Below are positions 9,381-17,077 of a DNA stretch of 64,000 nucleotides, in pieces (within the stretch, counting starts at the first letter, position 1; each line of letters starts with the position of its first letter). The stretch is taken from NCBI GenBank assembly GCA_001508335.1, contig LGFX01000001.1:186001-250000 (forward strand), given 5' to 3'. A program made the position numbers and the translations under genes. The DNA comes from a candidate division TA06 bacterium 32_111 (lineage in GTDB: Bacteria; Hydrothermota; 32-111). Under the pieces are notes generated by a model. The model worked only from the letters and a program-made list of their open reading frames with translations. It did not search any database and had not been told where the DNA came from.

Positions 9381-10282
9381 TTTTCAAAATTCTTTAAATT
9401 TTTTAATGTTAAATCAAAAAGTCTATCGTTAATTTTTTCGGAAATAAAACTGTTATGTGGAGTTATATATACATTTTCAAAATTCCATAAAGGGCTATCT
9501 GAAGGAAGTGGTTCATTTTCAAAAACATCAAGGTAAACTCCTTTAAATTTTTTACCTTTCAAAATTCTTATTAAATCTTTTTCTTCTATCACCTCTCCCC
9601 TTGAGATATTTATCAGGTTCGAATCTTTTTTCATAATTTTTAATTTTTTATAATCTAATAAACCTTTTGTTTTATTATTCAATGGTAGTGAAATTACCAA
9701 AATATCAATGTTTTTTAAGAATTCATTAATATTTTTAGTATTGTACCTTTTTTCTATAAGTTTATCCTTAACATCCCTTATATCACAAACAAATATTTTT
9801 ACTCCAAATGGTTTCAATCTTTTTGCTATTTCTTTTCCTATGTCTCCATAACCGAGAATACCTACAACTTTTCCAGTTAACTCTTCTATATCCCTTATCT
9901 TTTCCCATTTGTGTTTTTTTTGTAAATTTTCAAATTCTCTTATCTTTTTATATATTTCAAGTATCCTTAAAACAACCCATTCAGATATTGGAGTTGAATA
10001 AACTCCCTTTGCATTATAAATTTTTATTTTTTTCCTTTTGATATATTCGATAGGAACTCTATCAAAACCAGCGCTCGTTAGTTGAATAAATTTTAATTTT
10101 TTGAAATTTTTTATATCATTGTGAAGAAATAAACTGTTACAGATAATCCCATCAACATCATAAAATCTTGTAGATACTTTTTCTTTTTCATCTTTATGGA
10201 AATATATAGAATAACCAAGTTCTTTTAATATTTCTTTTTGTTTTTGATTTATTTTAAAAGCACCAGTAATTAAAATTTTCAT
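9377..10282 (-). CDS. D-2-hydroxyacid dehydrogenase, NAD-dependent
   Basis: 301 aa. GKVVGILGYGDIGKEIAKRL is the GxGxxG NAD-binding strand. The catalytic set is Arg in NISRGEVIEEKDL, Glu in DVFENEPLPSD and His in YITPHNSF, the standard R/E/H triad of the SerA/PdxB/D-lactate dehydrogenase family. It has no C-terminal ACT domain, so it is not full-length SerA. It would reduce a 2-oxoacid to a D-2-hydroxyacid, or the reverse. Lying inside the polysaccharide operon next to an HpcH-type aldolase gene (two genes upstream), it may reduce the aldol product for incorporation into the surface polymer. Substrate is inferred only from context. Confidence 0.8.
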   Translation of the reverse strand: MKILITGAFKINQKQKEILKELGYSIYFHKDEKEKVSTRFYDVDGIICNSLFLHNDIKNFKKLKFIQLTSAGFDRVPIEYIKRKKIKIYNAKGVYSTPISEWVVLRILEIYKKIREFENLQKKHKWEKIRDIEELTGKVVGILGYGDIGKEIAKRLKPFGVKIFVCDIRDVKDKLIEKRYNTKNINEFLKNIDILVISLPLNNKTKGLLDYKKLKIMKKDSNLINISRGEVIEEKDLIRILKGKKFKGVYLDVFENEPLPSDSPLWNFENVYITPHNSFISEKINDRLFDLTLKNLKNFEK

Positions 10283-10285
10283 ACC

Positions 10286-11875
10286 TTAAAAAGGAATTGA
10301 ACTGTTTACCGTAAAATAAATATTTGCAAGAAATTTTCTAAATCTTGTTTCATTCAAATTTATGACTCTTAAATTCATATCATATAGTTCTTTGTTCAAG
10401 TATTTTGTCATATCAAGATGAACTTTATCACTTATTCTATCCTGAATATTTGTTTTTAAAAGAATATCAAGAAATTTTCTATTATTGTATGGAATAGTTA
10501 TATCAAAACAAAATTTCATAACACCTATATTGAGTCCACATTTCCCACCATGCATCATCTCCCAAACAAAAAAATCAGATTCATCATAATTGAAAAGTTT
10601 TTCTTTTAAATTAGTTTTTTCTAAATATTCTTTAAAATATTTATCAGTTTTATAAACAAGTTTTCTATTTAGAAAGAAAATTTTATACAAAGAAGTATAA
10701 TGTCTTGGTTTCAAATTTTTAGGCATCTTTTTTCTTCCAAAATATTTATAAGCATATCCCCTAAAAGTTTCTGCAATCCAGTTTTTTACTTCCACATCAT
10801 ATTCAAAATTATTCATAAGATATATCTTTTTTCTAATATCATTATCCTTATTACTCCCTATATCCCCTTCATTATGCTGTAAAATTCTTTTCAGCAAGTC
10901 AAAATCTTTAATTTCATTGTTATTATCAGGAACTTTATAAATGGAATGCTTAAGATTAAATTTCTCTGCTCTTTTCTTCGCAACTTCGGCATCAACACTT
11001 TCTCTATACATGGAGATATAACTGAAGGTGGCATATCTTTCATATAATCCATTTGCAGCTGCAAGTGTAGTTTGACTGTCAAGTCCACCAGTTAATGAAA
11101 TTGCAGGTTTATTCCACTTTTTAAGTATCAATTGCATATTTCTTTTCATTATTTCTGAAGCCTCTTCAATTACCTTTTTGTATTCATAGTCATTTTTTAC
11201 ATATTCTAAAGGTCTTTCAGGATAAAATCTCTTTATCGAAAAAATACCATCTTTATAATCTATAAATGTATTAGGAATTATCCTTTTAAATTCTTTAAAA
11301 GGTGTAAGATCTCCAGGTAAATAATTTCCCATCATATAATGATACCATCTATAATTAATTAACTTTTTAACATAATCTAAAGTATCCAAATGCAAAAGAT
11401 CGTTAACAAGTTGAATATGTGATGAAACGAAAATATCATCATTAACATTACCATAACAAGCATATTGCATTCCAGATGCATCAAGTAAAATTCTAAAATT
11501 ATCGTTCTCTATATAACCAAGCAAGAATATTCCTGTTAACTCGTTGACTCCTTCTATAAAATCTTTTTCCCCTTTTTCATTTTTCTCGGAAATAGTTTTG
11601 AGAATATTTTTTTCATCATATTCCATGGTAAAAGGGTTGTAAGCATGCCCAATAATGAAGTATAATTTTCCCTTGTTTTCAATATAGTTGAATGGAACAT
11701 CTTTATATATCCAGAAATTAAAATTGTTCAATTCTTTTAATTCAAAATTGGAGTAAAAAGGAAAATTATCTCTTATATTTTTTAAATCCTTTGTGGTTAT
11801 CAAAAAACCTTTTATAAATAAAAATTTTTGTAAATCTTTTCTTTCATCAAGAATATTTTTAATTTCTAAATCCAT
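10286..11875 (-). CDS. Asparagine synthase-like amidotransferase, glutaminase Cys missing
   Basis: 529 aa. The C-terminal half carries SLTGGLDSQTTLAAANG at about residues 260-276, the PP-loop of asparagine-synthetase-type ATP pyrophosphatases. The N-terminal ~200 residues have remnants of the class II amidotransferase fold (IFLLGYIENDNFRILLDASG, DDIFVSSHIQLV) but no N-terminal Cys after the start Met: the protein opens MDLEIKN. Glutaminase activity is therefore unlikely, and it may use ammonia or another amine to make an amide from an adenylated carboxylate. Its 3' neighbour is 3 bases away; its 5' end overlaps the aldolase gene by 17 bases. It probably modifies a uronic or hydroxy acid of the polysaccharide. 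Confidence 0.75.
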   Translation of the reverse strand: MDLEIKNILDERKDLQKFLFIKGFLITTKDLKNIRDNFPFYSNFELKELNNFNFWIYKDVPFNYIENKGKLYFIIGHAYNPFTMEYDEKNILKTISEKNEKGEKDFIEGVNELTGIFLLGYIENDNFRILLDASGMQYACYGNVNDDIFVSSHIQLVNDLLHLDTLDYVKKLINYRWYHYMMGNYLPGDLTPFKEFKRIIPNTFIDYKDGIFSIKRFYPERPLEYVKNDYEYKKVIEEASEIMKRNMQLILKKWNKPAISLTGGLDSQTTLAAANGLYERYATFSYISMYRESVDAEVAKKRAEKFNLKHSIYKVPDNNNEIKDFDLLKRILQHNEGDIGSNKDNDIRKKIYLMNNFEYDVEVKNWIAETFRGYAYKYFGRKKMPKNLKPRHYTSLYKIFFLNRKLVYKTDKYFKEYLEKTNLKEKLFNYDESDFFVWEMMHGGKCGLNIGVMKFCFDITIPYNNRKFLDILLKTNIQDRISDKVHLDMTKYLNKELYDMNLRVINLNETRFRKFLANIYFTVNSSIPF

Positions 11876-12695
11876 CTACCCTCTCATTTATTTTTTTAAC
11901 AATTTCTTTTACCTTTTCCCTATTCTGTTCAAAAAAATATATCTCTTTTTTTTCAATATCTTTTTCATAATCTCTAATCTTTTTGATTTCACTGGAAAAA
12001 ATCTTTTCAATTTCATCTTTATTTTCAATCTTTTGAGAATTGCAAAAACTTCGTGAAAGTATAACCATAGATGAACCTAACCTGTAATGTTCAGCGATAA
12101 TATATTCAGCAGGTAAAGTTCCTTTGCCTAAAGATGCTATTCCCCCAAAGCCGAATCTTTTGTTCACCGAATTGATTTTTAAAGCAAGTTTATCAACAGT
12201 GCCATTAGCAAGAGGTTCAAACATAAAAGAAAATCCATAACCAAGTGAAAGATCATTTAAACCAATATAAAAATAATCTATTTCATTTATTTTTATAAGT
12301 TCCTCTATCAACTCAACCGATTCTGGAGTTTCGATAAGAATAATATTTTTCAAATTTTTTCCTGAAATGTTTTTTAAAAATACTTCAACTTCATTCAGAC
12401 TCTTAAAATAAGGAAGCATTATTATAGCAGCACCATTATCGTAAACTTTTTTTATTTCATTAGGGGTATTTTTATTAATTGGATTAATTCTGACAAGAAC
12501 CTTAGATTTTTTTAATACACTTTTTAACTTTTTTACATCATCAGCATTATGGTTAGAAATTAGTGAATCCTTCCCCTTTTGTCTTTCACTTTTTCCTAAA
12601 ATTTCGAGATCAACAAATATCCATTCAACATCATTATTTTCAGCAATAAGAGCTATTTCTGGATCATTTGTAATATACATTAAAGTTAAACTCAA
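11859..12695 (-). CDS. HpcH/HpaI-type aldolase
   Basis: 278 aa TIM-barrel enzyme of the HpcH/HpaI/citrate-lyase-beta family. VLVRINPINKNTP holds the pyruvate-binding Arg, IILIETPESVELIEEL the metal-binding Glu, and YFYIGLNDLSLGYG the metal-binding Asp. This family cleaves or forms C-C bonds between pyruvate (or acetyl-CoA/oxaloacetate) and an aldehyde. It is the second gene of the polysaccharide operon, 10 bases after the phosphoglycosyl transferase gene, and overlaps the asparagine-synthase-like gene by 17 bases. I infer that it makes a hydroxy-oxo acid used as a polymer substituent. An unrelated catabolic role is possible. Confidence 0.8.
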   Translation of the reverse strand: MSLTLMYITNDPEIALIAENNDVEWIFVDLEILGKSERQKGKDSLISNHNADDVKKLKSVLKKSKVLVRINPINKNTPNEIKKVYDNGAAIIMLPYFKSLNEVEVFLKNISGKNLKNIILIETPESVELIEELIKINEIDYFYIGLNDLSLGYGFSFMFEPLANGTVDKLALKINSVNKRFGFGGIASLGKGTLPAEYIIAEHYRLGSSMVILSRSFCNSQKIENKDEIEKIFSSEIKKIRDYEKDIEKKEIYFFEQNREKVKEIVKKINERVDGFRN

Positions 12696-12705
12696 ATCTT
12701 TTCTC

Positions 12706-13299
12706 CTAATTAGTTTTTCCTATATTTTCATTATTCTTCATCAAAATAACATTTAAAACGGTTTTAATCAATATTTTTAAATCGATAAAAAGAGATAATT
12801 TATTAATATATTCAATATCATACTCTATCCTTTTATTCCAATCAACAGCTTTTCTACCATTTATCTGTGCAAGCCCAGTTATGCCGGGTCTAACTGAAAA
12901 CCTTTTCTTTTGTTCAACTGAATACTCTTCATATTTCCAGGGATGGTAAGTTAAAACTGGTCTTGGACCAATAAAAGACATTTCTCCTTTTATAATGTTT
13001 ATAAGTTGTGGTAATTCATCGAGTGAAGTTTTTCTCAAAAATTTTCCTACTTTTGTAACTCTTTTATCATTTTTAAACTCATAAACTCCACCTTTCTCAG
13101 CCCCGACAACCATGCTTCTAAATTTGATCATTTTAAAAACTTCTCCATCTTTACCAATTCTATCCTGCAAAAAGAATATAGGTCTTTTAGAATCTATTAA
13201 AATCATAATAGATATAATTAAAAACAATGGAGAAAAAATTATAAGAAGTATCGTGGCAAATAAAAGATCCAATGCCCTTTTTATTTTTAAATAATTCAT
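12706..13299 (-). CDS. Polyprenyl-phosphate phosphoglycosyl transferase (short PglC/WcaJ-type)
   Basis: 197 aa. One N-terminal membrane segment (LLFATILLIIFSPLFLIIS) with the re-entrant SP pattern, then RPIFFLQDRIGKDGEVFKMI, TSLDELPQLINIIKGEMSFI (the catalytic Asp-Glu dyad) and GPRPVLTYH. The C-terminal RPGITGLAQINGR completes the bacterial sugar transferase domain. Short monotopic PGTs like this start repeat-unit synthesis by moving sugar-1-phosphate to undecaprenyl phosphate at the inner membrane. It is the first gene of the minus-strand operon, as expected for the priming enzyme. The sugar is unknown. No consensus promoter with good spacing was seen upstream. Confidence 0.9.
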   Translation of the reverse strand: MNYLKIKRALDLLFATILLIIFSPLFLIISIMILIDSKRPIFFLQDRIGKDGEVFKMIKFRSMVVGAEKGGVYEFKNDKRVTKVGKFLRKTSLDELPQLINIIKGEMSFIGPRPVLTYHPWKYEEYSVEQKKRFSVRPGITGLAQINGRKAVDWNKRIEYDIEYINKLSLFIDLKILIKTVLNVILMKNNENIGKTN

Positions 13300-13553
13300 A
13301 GTATTATGTTTAAATAGTTATTAATTTTTTCAAATTTTATAAAACTCTTATTAACGTATTCGAAATTCCATTCTTAATTTTATTCCTATTCTTTCCCTAA
13401 ATCTCAATGCCAACTTTTAAAAATTTATTATATCCACATTTCCCTTTTTTTCAATATTTTTTTAAAGTGGGGACGGTGCTTGACAGTGTGACATTTTTTG
13501 GTTTATAAAAAAAATAATTAGTGGGATTAAATAATAATTATTTTTACAATTTC
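13300..13553. other. AT-rich intergenic stretch upstream of the polysaccharide operon
   Basis: About 250 bases between the phosphoglycosyl transferase start and the SGNH remnant. I see no open frame of note. It should hold the promoter of the polysaccharide operon: a TTGAAA on the minus strand near 13336 has only a poorly spaced TAATAC/CATAAT partner near 13310, so I do not annotate it. A GC-rich 28-base motif (13466-13493) stands out and is listed separately. Confidence 0.4.
13466..13493 (+). repeat. GC-rich REP/IS200-end-like motif
   Basis: The motif ggggacggtgcttgacagtg (continuing tgaca) is a GC-rich island in very AT-rich DNA. From memory, near-identical strings (GTGTCA..TGTCAAGCACCGTCCCC) recur beside REP-associated tyrosine transposase (Y1/IS200-like) genes in many genomes. 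No transposase is present here. It also contains TTGACA, so it could by chance act as a -35 box. Only one copy is visible in this window, so the repeat nature rests on recall. Confidence 0.4.
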
Positions 13554-13760
13554 TCATTTTTCTACTTTTTCAATATACTCTTTTATAACTTCTGCAAGAT
13601 TTTTGTAACCTTTAGTATTAAAATGACTCTCATCCAAAAAAAATGAATCTTTTTTATAAAATTCTCGTTCAACATCTATTATAGGTATATTATTTTCATT
13701 TGCAAAAATTCTAAGTGTCTCATTATAAGTCTTTTTCAGAAAACTTTGAATGCTTAATAG
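13554..13760 (-). pseudogene. C-terminal remnant of an SGNH/GDSL hydrolase
   Basis: An open frame of about 68 codons with no start, ending at TGA 13556-13554; a stop lies immediately upstream (13763-13761). It reads ...NETLRIFANENNIPIIDVER then EFYKKDSFFLDESHFNTKGY and KNLAEVIKEYIEKVEK. DESHFNTKGYKNLAE is the catalytic Asp/His block V (DxxH) of SGNH hydrolases, and the stretch before it fits the strand preceding it. The GDS-containing N-terminal part is missing and the frame abuts the 3' end of the DUF3078-like gene. It is therefore a truncated relic, perhaps of an acyl-esterase once in the polysaccharide cluster. Confidence 0.65.
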
Positions 13761-14620
13761 TTAAAAGTCAAACCAATTGCAAAATTCTCTTTTAATCTTA
13801 ATTTAGGATCTATCTCTTTATCAAAAAGTGCCTGAATGTTAATATTGACAGTAAAATATTTCCCTATTTTTATACTTAAAATATTATCAAAACCTAAATC
13901 AACCATTTTCCAGTCATTCTCTTGAGGTGTTCCGATAGATTCTTTGGATTTTGAATAAAAAACCGCTTTGTAAAGGGATAATCTACCTGTATACATTACA
14001 TTATCATTTAGATGTAACAAAGCATCAGTTATAAACTCTATACCACCATCATTTGACAAATCTGTTCCTCTCGATAGATTGAGCGTGTCAACGATAGCAT
14101 TTCTGTTTAAATTCTGATTAAAAGAGATACCCAATCTTGAAGATATTTCCATTTTTTCCTTTTTAAAAACCATTCGTGCTATACCAAAACTCTCAATAAA
14201 TTTTATCGGATTTACATAACAGGTTTTTAATGTATCTGAATTGTCAAGAAACTTGCTCTCAATTCTTATTGATGCAAAAGGATCTACAAGCCAGTTCAAT
14301 GTAATTTTTTCAACACTTTCCAACTCTATCACATCATTCGATTTTGTAAAATCACTCCAAATAGTATCATTTTTAAGTTTACTGGTTGTTTGCCCAAAAG
14401 ATAACTTAACTCTATTTGTAGAATTTAACAATTGGTTTACCTGTTTTTGGAAATTACCGTTGCCAACAAAAGTCCAGTTAAAGTTTGATGCTTCCTCCCC
14501 TGCCCAATTATCTGAATAGTTGTTTAGATTTATCAGTAAAGATGTGCTAATTGATTTTTCCCAGCAAAAAATTGAAATTATAGTAAATAGGATTATAAAT
14601 ATTAATAAAAACTTTTTCAT
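13754..14620 (-). CDS. DUF3078-like envelope protein
   Basis: 288 aa from the ATG at 14620; the longer track start lies inside mscL. AAGGAGG before this ATG directly follows the mscL stop, so the two are probably translationally coupled. MKKFLLIFIILFTIISIFCW is a signal peptide. The mature part has alternating beta-strand character and a pattern like DUF3078 of Bacteroidetes (YSDNWAGEEASNFNWTFVGN, KNDTIWSDFTKSNDVIEL, PFASIRIESKF), ending with FAIGLTFNY, an aromatic C-terminus as in outer-membrane barrels. Probably an outer-membrane protein of unknown function. The family match is from memory of the pattern. Confidence 0.6.
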   Translation of the reverse strand: MKKFLLIFIILFTIISIFCWEKSISTSLLINLNNYSDNWAGEEASNFNWTFVGNGNFQKQVNQLLNSTNRVKLSFGQTTSKLKNDTIWSDFTKSNDVIELESVEKITLNWLVDPFASIRIESKFLDNSDTLKTCYVNPIKFIESFGIARMVFKKEKMEISSRLGISFNQNLNRNAIVDTLNLSRGTDLSNDGGIEFITDALLHLNDNVMYTGRLSLYKAVFYSKSKESIGTPQENDWKMVDLGFDNILSIKIGKYFTVNINIQALFDKEIDPKLRLKENFAIGLTFNY

Positions 14621-14630
14621 ATAAACCTCC

Positions 14631-15071
14631 TTATTTAATTTCAGATGTGCAGAATGCACATCTTGTTGCTTTTATGTTTATTTGAGAATGGCAGAACGGA
14701 CATTCTTTGGTTGTTGGTTCCTCTTTTTTTACTTGTTCTTTTTTTTTGTCCAATTTGTTAACCTGTTTTATCAAAAGAAACATAGCAAATGCTACTATTA
14801 CAAAATCGATCACAACATTTATAAAAGCACCATAATTAATAGTTGCAGCTCCCGCAGCCTTAGCATCCTGAAGAGATTTGTAGCCCTTTCCAGATAGATC
14901 TATGAAAAGGTTTGAAAAGTCCACTTTTCCGATCAAAAGTCCGAGTGGAGGCATAATAATGTCATTTACAAGAGATGTGATAATTTTTCCAAAACTTGCT
15001 CCAATTATCAACCCTACAGCAAGATCGAGCATGTTTCCTTTTAATGCGAACTCTTTAAACTCTTTTAACAT
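14631..15071 (-). CDS. mscL: Large-conductance mechanosensitive channel MscL with C-terminal zinc ribbon
   Basis: 146 aa. [20 protein letters not shown] is the conserved N-terminal/TM1 signature, with [12 protein letters not shown] after it and a second helix ([19 protein letters not shown]). MscL is a pentameric inner-membrane valve opened by membrane tension in osmotic downshock. Unusually, the charged C-terminal helix is followed by [18 protein letters not shown], a Cys4 zinc-ribbon-like module. The ATG has a strong AGGAGG. A weak promoter lies upstream at 15110-15137, back to back with that of the flavin reductase gene. Confidence 0.95.
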   Translation of the reverse strand: MLKEFKEFALKGNMLDLAVGLIIGASFGKIITSLVNDIIMPPLGLLIGKVDFSNLFIDLSGKGYKSLQDAKAAGAATINYGAFINVVIDFVIVAFAMFLLIKQVNKLDKKKEQVKKEEPTTKECPFCHSQINIKATRCAFCTSEIK

Positions 15072-15109
15072 TCCTCCTCCTTTTAAAATTTAATTTCCCC
15101 TCTAATTAA

Positions 15110-15137
15110 ATATTATAAAATAATTTTAAGTGATCAA
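15110..15137 (-). promoter_or_regulatory. Weak promoter candidate for mscL
   Basis: Minus strand TTGATC and TAATAT separated by 16 bases; a better TATAAT sits at only 14 bases. Lies 38 bases from the mscL ATG in the divergent mscL/flavin reductase region. Confidence 0.3.
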
Positions 15138-15173
15138 CATTTTACTTTAAAAATATTCACTTCATATTTTTTA

Positions 15174-15201
15174 TTGACCTCTATTTACAAAAAAATATAA
15201 T
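15174..15201 (+). promoter_or_regulatory. Promoter of the flavin reductase gene
   Basis: TTGACC at 15174-15179 and TATAAT at 15196-15201, spacer 16. The ATG at 15225 is 23 bases beyond the -10 and has AAAGGAG in front of it. Confidence 0.6.
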
Positions 15202-15224
15202 AATTTTAATAGAAAGGAGTAAAA

Positions 15225-15743
15225 ATGATAAATGAAAAATTCAAAAAGATAGAGCCAAAAGATTTAAAAAATAATATTTTTAAACTATGGGACGATGAAT
15301 GGTTTTTGATAACTGCTGGTAACAAAGATAAGTTTAACTGTATGACAGCATCATGGGGAGGATTTGGAATACTCTGGAATCTACCTGTCTCGTTTATCTT
15401 TGTTAGACCCACAAGATACACCTTCAATTTCGTCGAAAAAGCAAAACATTTCACATTGACAACATTTTATAAAAGGGATAAAAAAATTTTGAGTTACTGC
15501 GGTAAAGTTTCAGGTAAAGATCATGATAAAGTAAGTGAAACTGGATTAAAACCACTATTTTTAAGTGATGATATTATACTCTATGAACAGATAAAATTGG
15601 GAATAGTTTGTGAAAAACTCTATCTTGATGATCTTAAAGAGAAAAATTTCTTAGATAAAGTTCTTTTGAAAAATTATCCAAAAAAAGATTACCATAGATT
15701 GTATGTTGGAAAGATAAAGGAAATTTACATTAGAAAAAAATAG
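15225..15743 (+). CDS. Flavin reductase-like protein (FMN-binding split barrel)
   Basis: 172 aa. FNCMTASWGGFGILWNLPVS and FIFVRPTRYTFNFVEKAKHF are the FMN-binding part of the flavin reductase-like split-barrel family, and FTLTTFYKRDKKILSYCGKV gives the second conserved block. Such cytoplasmic proteins bind FMN and reduce flavin with NAD(P)H, or serve as small flavoproteins in anaerobes. It has its own promoter and Shine-Dalgarno and is single; its 3' end overlaps the convergent BamA-like gene by 14 bases. The exact substrate is unknown. Confidence 0.8.
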   Translation: MINEKFKKIEPKDLKNNIFKLWDDEWFLITAGNKDKFNCMTASWGGFGILWNLPVSFIFVRPTRYTFNFVEKAKHFTLTTFYKRDKKILSYCGKVSGKDHDKVSETGLKPLFLSDDIILYEQIKLGIVCEKLYLDDLKEKNFLDKVLLKNYPKKDYHRLYVGKIKEIYIRKK

Positions 15744-17052
15744 AAAATAAAAGATGTATTCTACCCTGCAAAGGTGTTATATCTTTGTTTAAAGCATAGT
15801 ATAATGATGCTCTGTAGTTAGAGAGGTTGGTAGTTAAAAATATCCCGTAAGAAAAAAGGTCGCTATAGGATTTATAATCGGTTATCTTTTCAATGTTGTA
15901 AAGAACATTATCAAAAAATAATCCGGTTTCTATATTTTTTCCTAAATAGCCCGACTTTATTTCCTGATAGAAAAAATTATAGACTTTTAAAAAATTTTCA
16001 GGATACCCTTTTAAATTGTCATTCCCACCTATCTGAATTTTCATATAATCTTTCAGATCAGATGAAAAATTCATATATGAGTCAAATGAAAACCAGTATC
16101 CTATTTTTTTAAAACTATTTTTGTATCCGAACTTTTGAGTCATAAAAGCCCAGTTTTTTTTAATCTCACTATAATTTATTGTCGTTCGGTTTAAAAAGAA
16201 AAATCTTTTTGAAAAAAAATCAACCGAACCGATCAAATAATTTTCAGAAATATCTGAAGAATCGGAACTGAGGAAGTTAATATTCCTTTTACCATAACCT
16301 GTTGAAACTGTGAATTTTTCTGTTACAAAGACTTTTAAGCCAAAACTGTATTCTTCCTTGTTGTAATATGTCTCAATAGATTCAAAACTTATGTTTCCAA
16401 AAAGTCCAATAGGTGTCGAAAAAATATAGGGAAACTCGGTAAAGCCTGTAAGGTAGGAGTTGTTTTTGTTAATCCTTTGATAGTTTATAGAATACACATC
16501 GAAAAAGCCAAATGGACTTTTGAGATATATGTTCAAAAAGCCGTTTAAACTTAAAGTATCAAGTGATGATGTTAATATTCCAGAAATTGATGAGAGTTTC
16601 CCCTGTTGAATTTTTGTTTTTATTAAAACTGAAGTATCGGAGACCTTTTCAACAAAGAAAGTTGTATCAATTATCAAATCCTCATTGAAAGAAAGATTTT
16701 TCAACTTTTCAACAATAAGACTCTCTTTGAAAAGTTTATTTCTTATCCTTAGAATACCGTTTAGATATGAACTCTTAACATTGTAAATGTTTTCAACTCT
16801 TTCAATGTAAAATTGACCATTCTCCTTTATCGTCAAATAATACAAGTCAAAATCACCCACCATTAAAACAGAATCTATATCAATTTTTACAAACGGATAT
16901 CCGTTTTCAACATACAAATCTATTAAATTGTCAACACCTTTTTTCAAATCGTTACTTTTAAAAATCGAATCTATAATTAAATTTGAGATAAAATTGTTAC
17001 CATAGTAAAAAACCCTGCTCTCTTTCGGAAAAAGCAGGGTTATAAGACTCAA
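15730..17052 (-). CDS. BamA/TamA-like outer-membrane barrel protein with short POTRA-like N-terminus
   Basis: 440 aa from TTG at 17052. The N-terminal ~150 residues (DNLIDLYVENGYPFVKIDID, NGILRIRNKLFKESLIVEKL) look like POTRA repeats; the C-terminal half is beta-rich with QIGGNDNLKGYPENFLKVYN, matching the conserved (L/V)RGY loop of Omp85 barrels, and ends in IFF. It is probably an outer-membrane assembly or transport pore. Frame upstream of the TTG reads IRKLFFSYFF..., a signal peptide that begins at an ATA, not a normal start. A terminator-like hairpin lies in its first codons. Co-transcribed with the membrane-protein gene at 17078. Confidence 0.65.
   Translation of the reverse strand: MSLITLLFPKESRVFYYGNNFISNLIIDSIFKSNDLKKGVDNLIDLYVENGYPFVKIDIDSVLMVGDFDLYYLTIKENGQFYIERVENIYNVKSSYLNGILRIRNKLFKESLIVEKLKNLSFNEDLIIDTTFFVEKVSDTSVLIKTKIQQGKLSSISGILTSSLDTLSLNGFLNIYLKSPFGFFDVYSINYQRINKNNSYLTGFTEFPYIFSTPIGLFGNISFESIETYYNKEEYSFGLKVFVTEKFTVSTGYGKRNINFLSSDSSDISENYLIGSVDFFSKRFFFLNRTTINYSEIKKNWAFMTQKFGYKNSFKKIGYWFSFDSYMNFSSDLKDYMKIQIGGNDNLKGYPENFLKVYNFFYQEIKSGYLGKNIETGLFFDNVLYNIEKITDYKSYSDLFSYGIFLTTNLSNYRASLYYALNKDITPLQGRIHLLFSIFF
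17005..17041 (-). terminator. Intrinsic terminator/attenuator inside the start of the BamA-like gene
   Basis: Minus strand AACCCTGCT and AGCAGGGTT form a perfect 9-bp stem around a 13-base loop, followed by TTTT (TTTTTT counting the stem end). It lies just after the signal-peptide codons of the BamA-like ORF, 40 to 75 bases past the stop of the preceding gene. It could end the upstream transcript or act as an attenuator. Confidence 0.55.
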
Positions 17053-17077
17053 AAAAAATAAGAAAAGAATAATTTTC

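Noticed and set aside
12160-12700. HpcH aldolase as citrate lyase beta subunit
   Set aside because: No citD, citF or citX neighbours; the operon is a polysaccharide cluster.
13484-13520. Plus-strand promoter TTGACA..TTTATA in the GC-rich motif
   Set aside because: No plus-strand gene follows within reach, and the -10 match is poor.
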